Under the pieces are notes generated by a model. That model did not search any database, had not been told where the DNA came from, and was given only the letters and a program-made list of their open reading frames with translations. From JALYYC01 sp963795805 (GTDB taxonomy: Bacteria > Chloroflexota > Dormibacteria > CF-121), in the NCBI GenBank assembly GCA_963795805.1, contig CAWCIV010000002.1, forward strand, positions 207,734 through 271,733: a DNA stretch of 64,000 nt, given 5' to 3'. The position numbers were made by a program, and so were the translations under genes. Shown here piece by piece: positions 1 to 9,609 of the stretch. The stretch's first letter is position 1. Each line of letters begins with the position of its first letter.

Positions 1-1782
1 TATCCGTTGCTGGATGAGCGCGGCGCCATCCCCCGCGAAACCCGGCTGCGCGCCCAGAATGAGTCATCGACGGACTTGCGCCTGTCGCAACTGCGGCGCG
101 CGCCGGAGAACGATCTGCTCCCGGTCGTCGAGCGGCTCCGGAGGCGCGAATTCCTGCCAGCCATCTATTTCATCTTTTCGCGGCGCGGCTGTCGCGAGGC
201 GCTGGGCCGCTGCGCGAGTCACGGGATGGATCTGACAACCGAGGATGAGAAAGCGGTCATCGACCGGACCGTGAGCCGCAGGCTCGAGCAGGTCCGCGAT
301 CGGGACGAGGCCGAGCTCTACGCGTCCATGCTGGACGCCGACACGCTCCGGCGTGGCCTGGCCATGCATCATGCCGGCCTGCTCCCCTATCTGAAGGAGA
401 TCGTCGAAGACCTGTTCGCGCAGGGACTGATCAAGGTGGTCTTTGCGACCGAGACCCTCTCGCTGGGCATCCACATGCCGGCCCGCGCCGTGGTGGTCTC
501 CTCCTTCACGAAGTTCGACGGCCAGAACTTTGCCGCCCTCACCTCCGGCGAGCTGACGCAGTTGATGGGCCGGGCGGGCCGGCGCGGGATCGATCCGATC
601 GGCCACGGCATCGTCCTCAAGGAGCCGGATATCGATATCGGCACCATCTACGAGGCCGCCACGGGACAGGAGATGACCGTGGAGAGCAAGTTCGCGCCGA
701 CCTACAACATGGCCCTCAACCTCCTCCGCTATCACCCACCGGAGGCGGTGGACCTGCTGATGGAGCGGTCGTTCGGTCAGTACCAGAAAGGGCTCGCCAG
801 GCGCGACCTCGAGGATCGGCTGGCCAACCTGCGGCAGCGCGTGGCCGACGTCGCCGGCGGGCGCTTCACCGTCGAGGGGGAGCCCTGCTGCACCGACGAG
901 ACCTTCACCGAGTTTGCCCGTGCCAACGATGAGATCGCCGCGCTGCGTGTGCAGATGCGCCGACTTCGACGCGATCACTGGCACAAGGGCCGAAGTCGTG
1001 GCCGCGGGCGGGGAGCCCCGACCCGGGACCCGGGAGGGCGGACACTGGCGCAGCTCAAGGACGAGGTCGTCCACTGGCAGGCGACCATGAACCGCCTACC
1101 CTGTCGCCAGTGTCCCTTCCGGGCCGAACATCAGGCGCACCACGACGAGGTCAGAGAGTTGCGGGCGCGCTTGCAGGCATCCACGCAGGACGCGGAGCGA
1201 AGCCAGGGGGAGTATCGGCGGCGCATGGCGGCTCTGCGCGCGATCCTGGAGGAGCTCGGCTTCCTCAAGGACTCGGTACCCACCGACAAGGGGCATCTGG
1301 CCTCGCGCATCTACGGCGAAAACAGCCTGATCATCACGGAGGCGATCGCCGACGGATGGCTGGAGGAGTTGACCCCGGCGGAGCTGGCGGCTTCGGTGGT
1401 GATGGTCACCGCGGAAGACCGTAACCGCGACCGCCCGCAACCACGCCAGCGCATGCCGACCAGCGCGGTCGCACTGGCCCAGAAGCGGCTGCGGGTGATC
1501 TACTTCCGGTTCTCAGCCCGCGAGCGCGACCGCGGCGAGGAAAACCTGCGACCCCTTTCGGGTGACTACGTGAACTTCGTCTACGACTGGTGCAGCAGCG
1601 AGCCGCTCTCGACGCTGCAGCCGCCGCCCGGGGTCGAGCTCGGCGATGCCGTGAAGGCGGTGAAAGGACTCTATAGCGGACTTCGCCAGATCGAGTGGGC
1701 GGTCGTGGAGCGCCCCACCCTCCGGCACCTCGTGATCAAGGCACGGCAGGCGCTCGAGCGGGAGCTGATCACTCGCGTCTAG
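1..1782 (+). CDS. Ski2/Mtr4-type DEAD/DEAH-box helicase, C-terminal part (5' end outside window)
   Basis: The reading frame is open at base 1, so the N-terminal RecA domain (Walker A, DExH) lies outside the window. What remains is RecA domain 2 plus a long C-terminal region. Motif V (VFATETLSLGIHMPAR) is coded around 439-489 and motif VI (QLMGRAGRRG) around 559-588; both are typical of the Ski2/Mtr4/Brr2 superfamily 2 helicases. A Cys-rich patch (CRQCPF) is coded near 1102-1120. About 590 residues are visible; full-length bacterial relatives run to about 800-900. The likely role is ATP-driven RNA unwinding in RNA turnover or maturation, inferred from the family. It shares a CTAG stop overlap with the convergent gene downstream. 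Confidence 0.9.
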   Translation, partial: YPLLDERGAIPRETRLRAQNESSTDLRLSQLRRAPENDLLPVVERLRRREFLPAIYFIFSRRGCREALGRCASHGMDLTTEDEKAVIDRTVSRRLEQVRDRDEAELYASMLDADTLRRGLAMHHAGLLPYLKEIVEDLFAQGLIKVVFATETLSLGIHMPARAVVVSSFTKFDGQNFAALTSGELTQLMGRAGRRGIDPIGHGIVLKEPDIDIGTIYEAATGQEMTVESKFAPTYNMALNLLRYHPPEAVDLLMERSFGQYQKGLARRDLEDRLANLRQRVADVAGGRFTVEGEPCCTDETFTEFARANDEIAALRVQMRRLRRDHWHKGRSRGRGRGAPTRDPGGRTLAQLKDEVVHWQATMNRLPCRQCPFRAEHQAHHDEVRELRARLQASTQDAERSQGEYRRRMAALRAILEELGFLKDSVPTDKGHLASRIYGENSLIITEAIADGWLEELTPAELAASVVMVTAEDRNRDRPQPRQRMPTSAVALAQKRLRVIYFRFSARERDRGEENLRPLSGDYVNFVYDWCSSEPLSTLQPPPGVELGDAVKAVKGLYSGLRQIEWAVVERPTLRHLVIKARQALERELITRV

Positions 1783-2303
1783 TCCCGGCCTTCTTCCTGC
1801 GCCAGTTTTTCCGAGATCCGAAAGACACGCTCGGGAAGGTCGGCGAGGTCGTAGAAGCGCAGCGGCTTCTTCAAGCGCTTGGCGATGCCGACCTGCACCT
1901 TGACGCCGAGGCTCATGGTCCCAAAGACCCAGACTTCGTCGCAGCGCGACAGCAGGTTGTTGATCGCCTCCCGGACCAATTGCTTGGAAACCGTGTGGAG
2001 GAGGTAGTAGTCGAACAACATGAAGGGATTGATCGGCACATGGCCCTCGTCCAGGACGGCCTTCGAGACGTGCATCCTCCAATAGAAATTCCGGTTGGAC
2101 ATCGCGATGTAGATGAGCTTCTTGGGGTGCCGCAACGTCTGCTCGAGCTGTTCGAGCGGGCTCGCTTCGGGTGTCGGCGCGAAGATCGAGGCCAGGATGT
2201 CGTCCGCGGACTTTCCACCGGCTGGAGGCGCCTCCTGCCGTCGAAGCGGCGTCGAGGGTGCTTCCTCCGGCTCGACGGCGTCGCGTTCAGGGTCTCGCCG
2301 CAT
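1779..2303 (-). CDS. Conserved hypothetical protein, nucleoside deoxyribosyltransferase-like fold (DUF7768-like)
   Basis: 174 residues. The first 50 or so are acidic, Pro-rich and probably disordered. The rest reads as a compact alpha/beta domain: IYIAMSNRNFYWR, then INPFMLFDYYLL, then CDEVWVFGTMSLGV, then a C-terminal helix. The order (beta strand, short loop, a D/N-P-F motif, and 'CDEVWVFG' at strand 4) resembles the nucleoside 2-deoxyribosyltransferase / DUF4406 / DUF7768 group. I see no clear catalytic Glu, so enzymatic activity is unproven. It is convergent with the helicase; the two stop codons share CTAG at 1779-1782. The function is unknown. Confidence 0.7.
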   Translation of the reverse strand: MRRDPERDAVEPEEAPSTPLRRQEAPPAGGKSADDILASIFAPTPEASPLEQLEQTLRHPKKLIYIAMSNRNFYWRMHVSKAVLDEGHVPINPFMLFDYYLLHTVSKQLVREAINNLLSRCDEVWVFGTMSLGVKVQVGIAKRLKKPLRFYDLADLPERVFRISEKLAQEEGRD

Positions 2304-2345
2304 TGGTCGGAAGTTTATGCGTCAGCCTCTAAGGCGTCAAGGTAT

Positions 2346-2984
2346 TCACGCACCAGCGGACGCAGCCGTCGCAGGGCGCGGTCCAGCAAGGCGACGTTGG
2401 ACGGCATCGTTGAGCCAGCGGCTGGCCCCGGAAGGATGAGGCAGCGGCACGAGCAGCGGACGGGGCCTGGCGCGAGGGCCCACCATCTGGCCCGACGCAT
2501 CGAAGGCCGACCCGACCAGCTCCTGGAGTGGCCGCCCCGGCAGAAAGCGCTCATGCGCGAGCCCGCCGACCAGGAGGATCAGGCTGGGATCGATCAGGGC
2601 GAGTTGCCGGTCGAGGTGGGGACGGCAGAGCTCAACTTCCGCGCGGCTCGGGCGACGGTCACCGCCACCGATCCCCTTCCCGGGGAAGCATTTCGTGATC
2701 GACGTCATGTACACGCGGCGACGGATCTCCTCCTCAGACTGGAAGCCCGCTCGCACCAGCCACCGCATCAGCACCTTGCCCGATCGCCCCTGGAACGGGA
2801 GGCGACGTTCTTCTTCGACGATGCCCGGCGCCTGGCCGACAAGCATGATGCGGTTATCCGGATAGCCGCTGAGGACGGGACCGGCGTGATCGAGAAATCC
2901 CGCTTCGACGCAGCGGGTGCAACTCCAAACCTGCCGGTGGAGCGCGAGCAGCGTGCGGGGCGATGGGGACGGCACGGTTTCCAC
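2346..2984 (-). CDS. Uracil-DNA glycosylase, Fe-S (family 4/5-like)
   Basis: Removes uracil from DNA as the first step of base-excision repair. The 212-residue product has the family's motif 1 as GQAPG (residues 50-54), the downstream PFQGRSG loop, and the C-terminal PHPSG motif near residue 185. Four cysteines are placed as in the 4Fe-4S families: C22 and C25 (SCTRC), C99 (KCFPGKG) and C120 (LCRPH). The GTG start at 2984 is chosen because it begins the conserved N-terminus. It is divergent from the TPR gene at 3003, with only 18 bp between the starts, so one of the two starts may lie further in or the promoters overlap. The exact subfamily (4, 5 or a UDGX-like branch) is not resolved. Confidence 0.85.
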   Translation of the reverse strand: METVPSPSPRTLLALHRQVWSCTRCVEAGFLDHAGPVLSGYPDNRIMLVGQAPGIVEEERRLPFQGRSGKVLMRWLVRAGFQSEEEIRRRVYMTSITKCFPGKGIGGGDRRPSRAEVELCRPHLDRQLALIDPSLILLVGGLAHERFLPGRPLQELVGSAFDASGQMVGPRARPRPLLVPLPHPSGASRWLNDAVQRRLAGPRPATAASAGA

Positions 2985-3002
2985 GTTAAACTCATCGCCT
3001 CA

Positions 3003-4071
3003 ATGCCTCCCTCGTCCGGGGATTCCTACATCGCGCGAGCTCATGCCCTGATTGACCTCGGGCGCCAGGCCGACGCCATCCCGCTCCTGCAACGGGCGAT
3101 CGCCGCCGACCCCGAGGACGCCGTATCCGCGCTGTGTCCTCGCGGCCTGCTTTCTCGACATGGACCGCGACGAAGAGGCATGCCGCACCGTGGAAGACGC
3201 CATCGCGCTGGATCCCGAGCTCTCGCTCGCCCACCGGCTGCATAGCTTCGCCCTCCGCAAGCTGCATAACCCGAGGCTCGCTCTGGATGCAGCTCGGGAG
3301 GCGGTTCGGCTCAGCCCGATTGAGGCCGACGCCCTACTCGAATTGGGCGAAGCCCAGCTCGAAAACGGCCAGTTCAAGGAAGCCGTGCAGGCCGCTGAGC
3401 GGGTGCGGGCACTCGAGCCCGCGTCGCTCGACGGCCACTATCTCCTGGGCCGGATCGCGCTCCAGCGGAGGCGTTGGAAGGACGCCGAGGAGCACTGCCG
3501 GGAGGCGCTCCGGATCAATCCCTTGAGCTGGGTTGTGATGAACAACCTGGGCGTGGCGTTACAGGGGCAGCGCCGCCAGAAGGAGGCGGTCGAAGCCTTC
3601 GAAAACGCGGCCAAGCTGAATCCGAAAGCCGATGTGGTGCGGCGCAACCTGTTCACACAGACCCAGTCTTACATTGGCATTGGCGTCATCGCGATTCTGG
3701 TCATCCAGGGACTCCGCCTTGGGTTCTTGGCTCATGCCAATCCCATTGCCCTCGGCGTCGGGCTCATCATCCTGTTCCTCGGCGCCTGGCTGGTCTATGT
3801 GATCCGCAAACGACAGTTAAGCCCAACGGTCCGACGGTTCTACGATCTCGAGCGCCGGCGTGAGCTGCCCCTCAGCCTCGCTTACGTCATGTTCTGGAGC
3901 GGCGGATTCGTCCTCATCCTGCTCGGCGGGATTTTCGGCTACGTCCTCTCCAACGGATCGTGGGTGGTCCCGTTGCTGGTCGTGGCCGCCCTTTCCTGGT
4001 CGATCGGGGGACCGCGCCTGTGGCGCCACGGAATTCTTCCCCGGATCGTTCGCTCGCGCGCGAACCGCTAG
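3003..4071 (+). CDS. TPR-repeat membrane protein (apparent frameshift near 3130)
   Basis: TPR repeats begin in frame with an ATG at 3003 (SYIARAHALIDLGRQADAI, then LLQRAIAADPEDA). They continue about 45 codons later in another frame (LAACFLDMDRDEEACRTVED), so one base appears extra, or two missing, around 3126-3136. Joined, the protein is about 355 residues: four to five TPRs to roughly residue 215, then four hydrophobic segments in the C-terminal 130 residues. TPRs mediate protein-protein contacts, and the membrane tail probably anchors the cytosolic repeats. A single-frame gene starting at 3052 would begin with an Arg/Pro-rich shadow sequence, so the joined version is preferred. Partner and function are unknown. 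Confidence 0.7.
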
Positions 4072-4132
4072 GGCACTGTGACCCTCTCATGAATCGATAT
4101 CCCCGCAGGACGCGTCTGGCATCCTTACCAGC

Positions 4133-4777
4133 GTGAGCGAAATGAGGCCGATCAGCCGCCTCAACCAACTTGCGGGAACAGACATCGGCCGCCTCGCGGG
4201 AATCTCCGATGGCATCTTTGCCGTGGGTATGACCCTGCTGGTGCTCGGCCTCTTCGTCCCGACCATCTCTGGTAGTAGCGACAGCGCCCTCTGGCAGGAA
4301 CTGGTCAAGCTGGGGCCGAGCATCCTTGTTTACACGATGAGTTTCATGACGCTCGGGATCTTCTGGGTGGGACAGGGCTCTCAGTTGGGCCTGCTGGCCA
4401 AAAGCAATCGCCATTACACCTGGTTGCAACTGACGTTTCTGCTTTTCGTGACCCTGGTCCCCTTCTCGACCGGCCTGCTGACGCGCTACCCGGGGCTGCG
4501 AGTCGCGCTCCTCGAGTACTGGCTCAACATCGTACTGCTAGGCGTCATGCTGCTTGCCGGACTCCAGTACGGCATGCACGCGCGTCTCTTCCGAGAGACG
4601 GACATCGCTGCGGCCGGCCACTTGATGCGAGGGCGGATCCTGATCGCGCAGGCCCTCTATGCATTCGCGACGGCGCTGAGCCTCTTCTTTCCGACCTGGG
4701 TCAGCATCGCGCTCATCGTCCTGATCCAGCTCAATTACGTGATCGCGCCGCGGATCCCGATCCTGCATCGGTTCTAA
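4133..4777 (+). CDS. TMEM175-family (DUF1211) potassium channel-like protein
   Basis: 214 residues with six predicted membrane helices. The family signature in the first helix, RxxxxSDGxFAxxxTLLVL, is visible as RLAGISDGIFAVGMTLLVL at residues 20-38. Bacterial TMEM175 proteins are K+-permeable leak channels, and the FSDG segment lines the pore; here the Phe is Ile (ISDG). Start is GTG at 4133, giving the short N-terminus usual for the family. It precedes the AlkZ-like gene by 23 bp on the same strand; no functional link is evident. Confidence 0.85.
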   Translation: MSEMRPISRLNQLAGTDIGRLAGISDGIFAVGMTLLVLGLFVPTISGSSDSALWQELVKLGPSILVYTMSFMTLGIFWVGQGSQLGLLAKSNRHYTWLQLTFLLFVTLVPFSTGLLTRYPGLRVALLEYWLNIVLLGVMLLAGLQYGMHARLFRETDIAAAGHLMRGRILIAQALYAFATALSLFFPTWVSIALIVLIQLNYVIAPRIPILHRF

Positions 4778-4800
4778 CCCCGGTCGCATCGATTGGCGAG

Positions 4801-5919
4801 ATGAAGCGACACGCAGAACCGGTGCTCAGCGGGCGTGCCTTGAATCGGGCCCTCCTCGAGCGCCAGCATCTGCTGGAGCGTCGCCAGGGATCAGCGGCCG
4901 AGGAGATCGAGTACCTGATCGCGATGCAGGCGCAGATGCCGAACTCCCCCTACGTTGGCCTCTGGACGCGACTCGAGGGCTTCGAGCCGATGGAGCTGGC
5001 GGCCTTAATCACGAAGCGCCGTGCTGTCCGGCTTGGAATCCTTCGGAACACGCTTCACCTGGTGACCGCCCGCGATTGCCTCAGGCTGTGGCCGTTGTTC
5101 CAGCCCTTGCTGGCGCGCCAGCTGCAGGGATCCTCGTTCGGTCGGCACCTGGTCGGGATGGAGATAGGGGCTGTGACGACCGAGGCGACCCGGCTGATGC
5201 GACACGAGCCGCGCACGCTCGCCCAACTCGCTCACCTGCTTCATCAGCGCTGGCCGGATCGGGACGCGACCTCGCTTGCCTACGCCATCCGCCACCTCCT
5301 CCCTGTGGTCCAGGTCCCACCACGAGGCGTCTGGGGTAAGAGCGCGCAACCCACCTGGACCACGGTCGACCTGTGGTTGGGTCGCTCCGTTGTACGGCCG
5401 GAGCCGCTGGAGCGGCTCATCATCCGCTACCTCACAGCCTTCGGGCCCGCCTCGATCTCCGACATGGCGTCATGGTCTGGGTTGACCGCTCTGCGTCCGG
5501 CCTTCGAGCGACTGCGACCCGACCTGCGGACCTTTCGCGACGAGAGCGGCCGTGAGTTGTTCGACGTTCCCGACGGACCCCTCCCTGACGCCGATACGCC
5601 GGCGCCGCCAAGATTTCTGCCCGAGTACGACAACGTCGTGCTCGGTCATGCCGATCGGACGCGTGTCATCGCCTTCGAGTATCGGTACGCCATTGGCGGC
5701 GGGATGTTTCTGCTCGACGGCCAGGTCGCGGGCATCTGGCGCCTCAAAGAAGTAAAGGAACGTGCCCGGTTGACGGTCTCGTCCTACCGGCCGCTAAAGA
5801 AGGCGGATCGTGAGGCACTAGGTCAGGAAGGTGAGCGGCTCCTCGGCTTCGCCGCCACGGAGTCCTCGACGTACGAAACCGCCTTTGTCGTTGCCCCTCC
5901 AAGAGACTCATGGCGTTGA
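4801..5919 (+). CDS. Winged-helix DNA-binding protein, AlkZ/YcaQ-like (HTH_42 family)
   Basis: 372 residues of the HTH_42 (PF06224) family. Studied members such as AlkZ and YcaQ unhook interstrand crosslinks or excise bulky alkylated bases. The family's QxQ catalytic motif is visible as MQAQ near residues 42-45, followed by the usual SPYVGLWTRL helix. The C-terminal barrel shows FLPEYDNVVLGHADR, also typical. The family includes many proteins annotated only as 'winged helix DNA-binding domain'. Activity as a glycosylase is inferred from the QxQ motif. It overlaps the next gene by 10 bp, so the two are probably co-transcribed. Confidence 0.85.
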   Translation: MKRHAEPVLSGRALNRALLERQHLLERRQGSAAEEIEYLIAMQAQMPNSPYVGLWTRLEGFEPMELAALITKRRAVRLGILRNTLHLVTARDCLRLWPLFQPLLARQLQGSSFGRHLVGMEIGAVTTEATRLMRHEPRTLAQLAHLLHQRWPDRDATSLAYAIRHLLPVVQVPPRGVWGKSAQPTWTTVDLWLGRSVVRPEPLERLIIRYLTAFGPASISDMASWSGLTALRPAFERLRPDLRTFRDESGRELFDVPDGPLPDADTPAPPRFLPEYDNVVLGHADRTRVIAFEYRYAIGGGMFLLDGQVAGIWRLKEVKERARLTVSSYRPLKKADREALGQEGERLLGFAATESSTYETAFVVAPPRDSWR

Positions 5920-7256
5920 TCACCCCGAAGACACGGTATGCCACGGCCTCCGACGGCGTTTCGATCGCATATCAGGTGATCGGCGAGGGACCCCGGGATC
6001 TGGTGTGGGTGCCAGGTTGGATCTCTCACGTCGAGGCCGCTTGGGATGAGCCGACCATGGCACGATTCTTTGAGCGGCTCGCCTCCTTTTCGCGGCTGAT
6101 CCTTTTTGATAAACGCGGCACCGGCCTGTCCGACCGGGTCCCCGAATCGGAGCTGCCCACACTTGAGACGCGGATGGACGATGTGAAGTCCGTCTGCGAT
6201 GCGATCGGTTCCGAGCGAGCGGCACTGCTCGGCGTCTCTGAGGGGGCGCCGATGTGCGTCATGTTCGCGGCGACCTATCCGGCTCGAACCACGGCCATCA
6301 TTCTTTTTGGCGGCTATGCCCGGCGGCAATGGGCGGCCGATTATCCGCACGGCGCCACGACCCAGCAACAGGAGGCGTTCCTCGAGGAGATAGGGCGCGA
6401 CTGGGGTGGGCCGGTTGGGATCGAGACCAGGGCGCCGAGCAAGCTGGGCGACGCCCGTTTCCTCGAGAACTGGGCCCGCTACCTACGCATGGGAGCGAGT
6501 CCTGGCGCGGCTCTTGCCCTGACCCGCATGAATGCGCAGATCGACGTGCGACCGATCCTGCCAACGATCTCCGTTCCAACCCTGGTACTGCACCGATCCC
6601 ACGACCGCGTTATCCCGGTCGAGGCGGGCCGTTACCTCGCCGATCAAATCCCGGAATCGTCATTCGTCGAGCTTCCGGGTCTGGATCATCTTCCATGGAT
6701 TGGGGACTCCGAGGCGATCCTTGGCGAGATCGAGGAGTTCCTCACCGGGGTCCGAACGCGGCCGGAGCCGACGCGGGTGCTGGCAACAATCATGTTCACC
6801 GATATCGTTGGCTCGACCGCACGCGCATCGGCGCTCGGTGATGCGGCCTGGTCGGACCTTCTCGAAGCCCATCACGTGCGAATTCGCGAGCAACTTAGCC
6901 GCTACGGAGGTCGCGAAATGCGTACGACTGGTGATGGAGTCTTCGCACTTTTCGACGGGCCGGCGCGCGCCGTCCGTTGCGCGCTGGCGCTTGCCGGCGC
7001 AATCCGCCCACTCGGCCTCGAACTTCGTGCCGGCCTTCATACGGGTGAGGTCGAGCTAGCCGGTGACACCATCGCGGGGCTCGCCATCCACATCGGCGCT
7101 CGGATCGCCGCGGTCGCCGGCGCTGGCGAGGTGCTCGTATCGCGCACCGTCCGTGATCTCGTTGTCGGCTCCGGTCTGACATTCCGGGACGCCGGGACGC
7201 ACACCCTCAAAGGCGTACCGGACGAGTGGCAGCTGTTCGCTGCCGCAGGTGGCTAA
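5910..7256 (+). CDS. Alpha/beta-hydrolase fused to a class III adenylate/guanylate cyclase domain
   Basis: 448 residues in two parts. Residues 1-275 are an alpha/beta-hydrolase with the nucleophile elbow GVSEG (Ser near 106), DKRGTG before it, and the late DHLPW carrying the catalytic His. Residues 285-448 are a class III nucleotide cyclase domain: both metal-binding Asp positions are present (FTDIVGST and TGDGVFALFD), followed by GLHTGEV and the LKGVPDEW tail. Such fusions are common in actinobacteria and Chloroflexota, with the hydrolase often viewed as a ligand sensor for the cyclase; that role is inference. It overlaps the AlkZ-like gene by 10 bp. Whether the product is cAMP or cGMP cannot be told from what I see. 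Confidence 0.88.
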   Translation: MALITPKTRYATASDGVSIAYQVIGEGPRDLVWVPGWISHVEAAWDEPTMARFFERLASFSRLILFDKRGTGLSDRVPESELPTLETRMDDVKSVCDAIGSERAALLGVSEGAPMCVMFAATYPARTTAIILFGGYARRQWAADYPHGATTQQQEAFLEEIGRDWGGPVGIETRAPSKLGDARFLENWARYLRMGASPGAALALTRMNAQIDVRPILPTISVPTLVLHRSHDRVIPVEAGRYLADQIPESSFVELPGLDHLPWIGDSEAILGEIEEFLTGVRTRPEPTRVLATIMFTDIVGSTARASALGDAAWSDLLEAHHVRIREQLSRYGGREMRTTGDGVFALFDGPARAVRCALALAGAIRPLGLELRAGLHTGEVELAGDTIAGLAIHIGARIAAVAGAGEVLVSRTVRDLVVGSGLTFRDAGTHTLKGVPDEWQLFAAAGG

Positions 7257-7295
7257 GAACCAATTCTCTGCGCGGGGCGCAGAAGGAGAACCACG

Positions 7296-7776
7296 ATGGG
7301 AAGCATCGTCGTCACCGAGTTCGTCTGACTGGACGGCGTGATGGAGGATCCGGGCGGAAGCGAGCAATCGAAACACGGTGCCTGGGCCTTCAAGTTCTCG
7401 CGCGGAGAGGCGGGCAACAAGTCAAGATTGACGAGACACTCAACGCCGAGGCGCAGCTGCTGGGCCGGGTCACCTGTGAGGGCTTTGCCTCGGCTTGGCC
7501 ATCAAGGCATGATGACCCGTGGAGGAGGTCGCCAAGCTCAAGCAAAGGTTGCGTGGAGATATCCTGGTCAGCGGCAGCGCACGGCTGGTCCAGACGCTAA
7601 TCGCACATGACCTCGTCGACGAGTTGGTCCTGATGGTCTTTCCGGTCATTCTCGGGAGCGGCAAGCGCCTCTTCGGCGAGACGAGCGACATGAAGGTCCT
7701 GCGCCTTGCGGAATCGAAGACCGTCGGAGATGGCGTCGTCATCCTTATTTACAAGCGGGCCGGCGAGGCAGCCTAG
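7296..7776 (+). pseudogene. Decayed RibD C-terminal/dihydrofolate-reductase-like gene
   Basis: The start is recognisable (MGSIVVTEFV), but codon 11 is TGA (7326-7328) where relatives have Ser. Reading resumes with LDGVMEDPGGSE in the same frame. It jumps frame near 7420 to VKIDETLNAEAQLLGRVTCE, and again near 7510-7520 to EEVAKLKQRLRGDILVSGS through VILGSGKRLFGE. About 35-40 residues expected between SAWPSR and EEVAKLK are missing. One stop, two frame changes and an internal deletion make this a real pseudogene rather than a single base-calling error. Intact relatives are about 190-residue reductase-fold proteins of unknown substrate. Confidence 0.8.
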
Positions 7777-7833
7777 GGCTTAACCAGGCATGATTCAGTC
7801 CGTGCGCCCACCACCGACAACGTCCAGCTCCCC

Positions 7834-8714
7834 GTGACACGGACGGGAGTGCCTCCAGTGCTCGTCACCGGAGCAACCGGCCGGGTTGGGCGCGCCGTAG
7901 TCGACCTACTACTAGACGCGGGCGTGCCGGTCCGCGCCCTGACGCATCGCTCCGAGGCGGCAGCGACGCTGCCAGCGAAAGTCGAAATCGCCACCGGCGA
8001 CCTCACCGTGCCCGAATCGCTTGACGCAGGACTGCGAGGTGTCAGCATCGTCTTCCTCGTCTGGACCGCCCCGCCGACGACTGCTCCGGCAGTTGTCGAG
8101 CGTCTCGCAACCTACGCGCGGCGTGTCGTGTTTCTCTCGGCACCCCACCAAACCCCGCACCCCTTCTTCCAGCAACCGAATCCAATGGCGGTGCTCTACG
8201 CCGAGATTGAGCGGCTTATCGCGGCCGCCGGGCTCGAGTCGACGATCATCCGGCCGGGGATGTTCGCGTCGAACGCGTTGCCTGGTGGGCGCCCGCGATT
8301 CGCGCCAACGGTGTCGTCCGGTGGCCTTACGGCGCTGCCGAGACGGCACCCGTCGATGACCGCGACGTGGCGGCTGTCGCGGCGCGGACCCTGTATCAGG
8401 ACGGACATGCTGGGGGTGACTACGTCCTCACGGGCCCCGAGTCACTGAGTCAGGCAGAGCAGGTGCGCATCATCGGTGACGTCTTGGGGCGTCGGATCAA
8501 ATTTGAGGAGCTGTCGCCGGACGAGTTTCGAAAAGAGACGGAGGGAAGCTGGCCACGCCCAGCCGTGGACATGCTGCTCGCCGCGTGGGGCGCAACGATT
8601 GGAAGGCCGGCGTTCATCACCTCTACGGTGTTCAACATCCTCGGATCCCCGCCGCGATCGTTTCGCCAGTGGGTCGCCGATCACGCCGCGCTTATGGAAG
8701 GTCCCACCCCATAG
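7834..8714 (+). CDS. NmrA-like NAD(P)-binding SDR protein (apparent frameshift near 8280)
   Basis: An atypical short-chain dehydrogenase/NmrA-like protein. The N-terminal dinucleotide motif VTGATGRVGRAVVD is at residues 10-23, and the mid-domain STIIRPGMFASNAL is intact. Just after this the frame changes: WWAPAIRANGVVRWPYGAA and the rest, to the stop at 8714, are coded one frame over. One base appears to be missing around 8277-8283. The C-terminal part includes YVLTGPESLSQAEQV, typical of the family's C-terminal substrate lobe. The joined length, about 293 residues, is normal. Family members are redox sensors or NAD(P)H-dependent reductases; the substrate is unknown. Confidence 0.75.
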
Positions 8715-8787
8715 GGCCGAAGCTCGCCGGCGCCTCGCCGGGCTAGCTCGGCATCGGAACCTTTCGGGCCATTTCCCGTCTTACCTG

Positions 8788-9609
8788 ATGATGGGTCGAA
8801 TACGGTTGGCCCCGCTTGTTGGGCTGATGGGCGCCACCTTACTGAGCGCCTGCAACGGGCCCTCTACCACCAGCACCGATGGCCCCTCGGCGATTGCCTC
8901 CATATCCGCAGCGGCGACCAGCGTGCGGATCACGCGTGACCCCGGATTGTTTGTCATGCCGCAACTCGACCGAACCATCACCAACCCCCTGACCGTTCGG
9001 AGGCTCGCGAACGATATTCTGGCGCTCCCGGCCGGCCCCTCCGGCACGCAGAGCTGTCCCGCAGACTTCGGGACCAGCTACACGCTGCGCTTCACGGGAG
9101 GAGCGCCCTGGTCGGCCGTGGTCGATGTTCGCGGTTGCCGCACGGTTCGACTGAGTGACGGCCGCAACCTCTGGTCGTTGACGACGCCCTCCTTCGAGCC
9201 TGACCTGGCCGCAGCGATCGGCCTTTCGACTGGCGATTTCAGTCCGATCCCCTGCGCTGCGGGTCAGACCCGATGCTACCCGCAACCCCACACGAACATG
9301 GGGTTGCTTACCGGTGGCATCATCCCCTGCGCTGGTATCCCCTTCCCCAGCGGTCCCCACTACGCCGCCGGGATGGTGCTCGTCCTCAGGGGAGTGGATG
9401 TTCTCCAGAAGAGTGGGCCGCTCATTTCGCAAGCCGAGGTGACCCGGCAGCAGGTAACGGTGAATCAGGGCTATCTCTTCGCGCTACCGGCCGGTAGCTA
9501 TGTACTTCAGGCCCAATTCCCACCGCCTGGCAATGTGCGACCATTCGTCGGCATCGCGGTCGAGGCCGATAAAGCCATCAAGGTCGATATTCCGAACATG
9601 TGCAAGTGA
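8788..9609 (+). CDS. Hypothetical lipoprotein
   Basis: About 273 residues. The N-terminus has a short basic stretch and hydrophobic core ending in a lipobox (LLSAC, Cys about residue 21), so a membrane-anchored exported protein is likely. The start is ATG at 8788 or 8791; both give the same signal. The frame is open further upstream, but that part lacks any signal and is not included. The mature part has several cysteines (CPADF, GCRTV, CAAGQTRC, IPCAGIP), which suggests disulfides. No family is recognised. It lies 150 bp upstream of the ECF sigma gene on the same strand. Confidence 0.7.
   Translation: MMGRIRLAPLVGLMGATLLSACNGPSTTSTDGPSAIASISAAATSVRITRDPGLFVMPQLDRTITNPLTVRRLANDILALPAGPSGTQSCPADFGTSYTLRFTGGAPWSAVVDVRGCRTVRLSDGRNLWSLTTPSFEPDLAAAIGLSTGDFSPIPCAAGQTRCYPQPHTNMGLLTGGIIPCAGIPFPSGPHYAAGMVLVLRGVDVLQKSGPLISQAEVTRQQVTVNQGYLFALPAGSYVLQAQFPPPGNVRPFVGIAVEADKAIKVDIPNMCK

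Noticed and set aside
1695..3245. 516-codon plus-strand frame across three genes
   Set aside because: Only its last part (from 3003) matches TPR repeats; the rest is antisense to the UDG and DUF7768-like genes.
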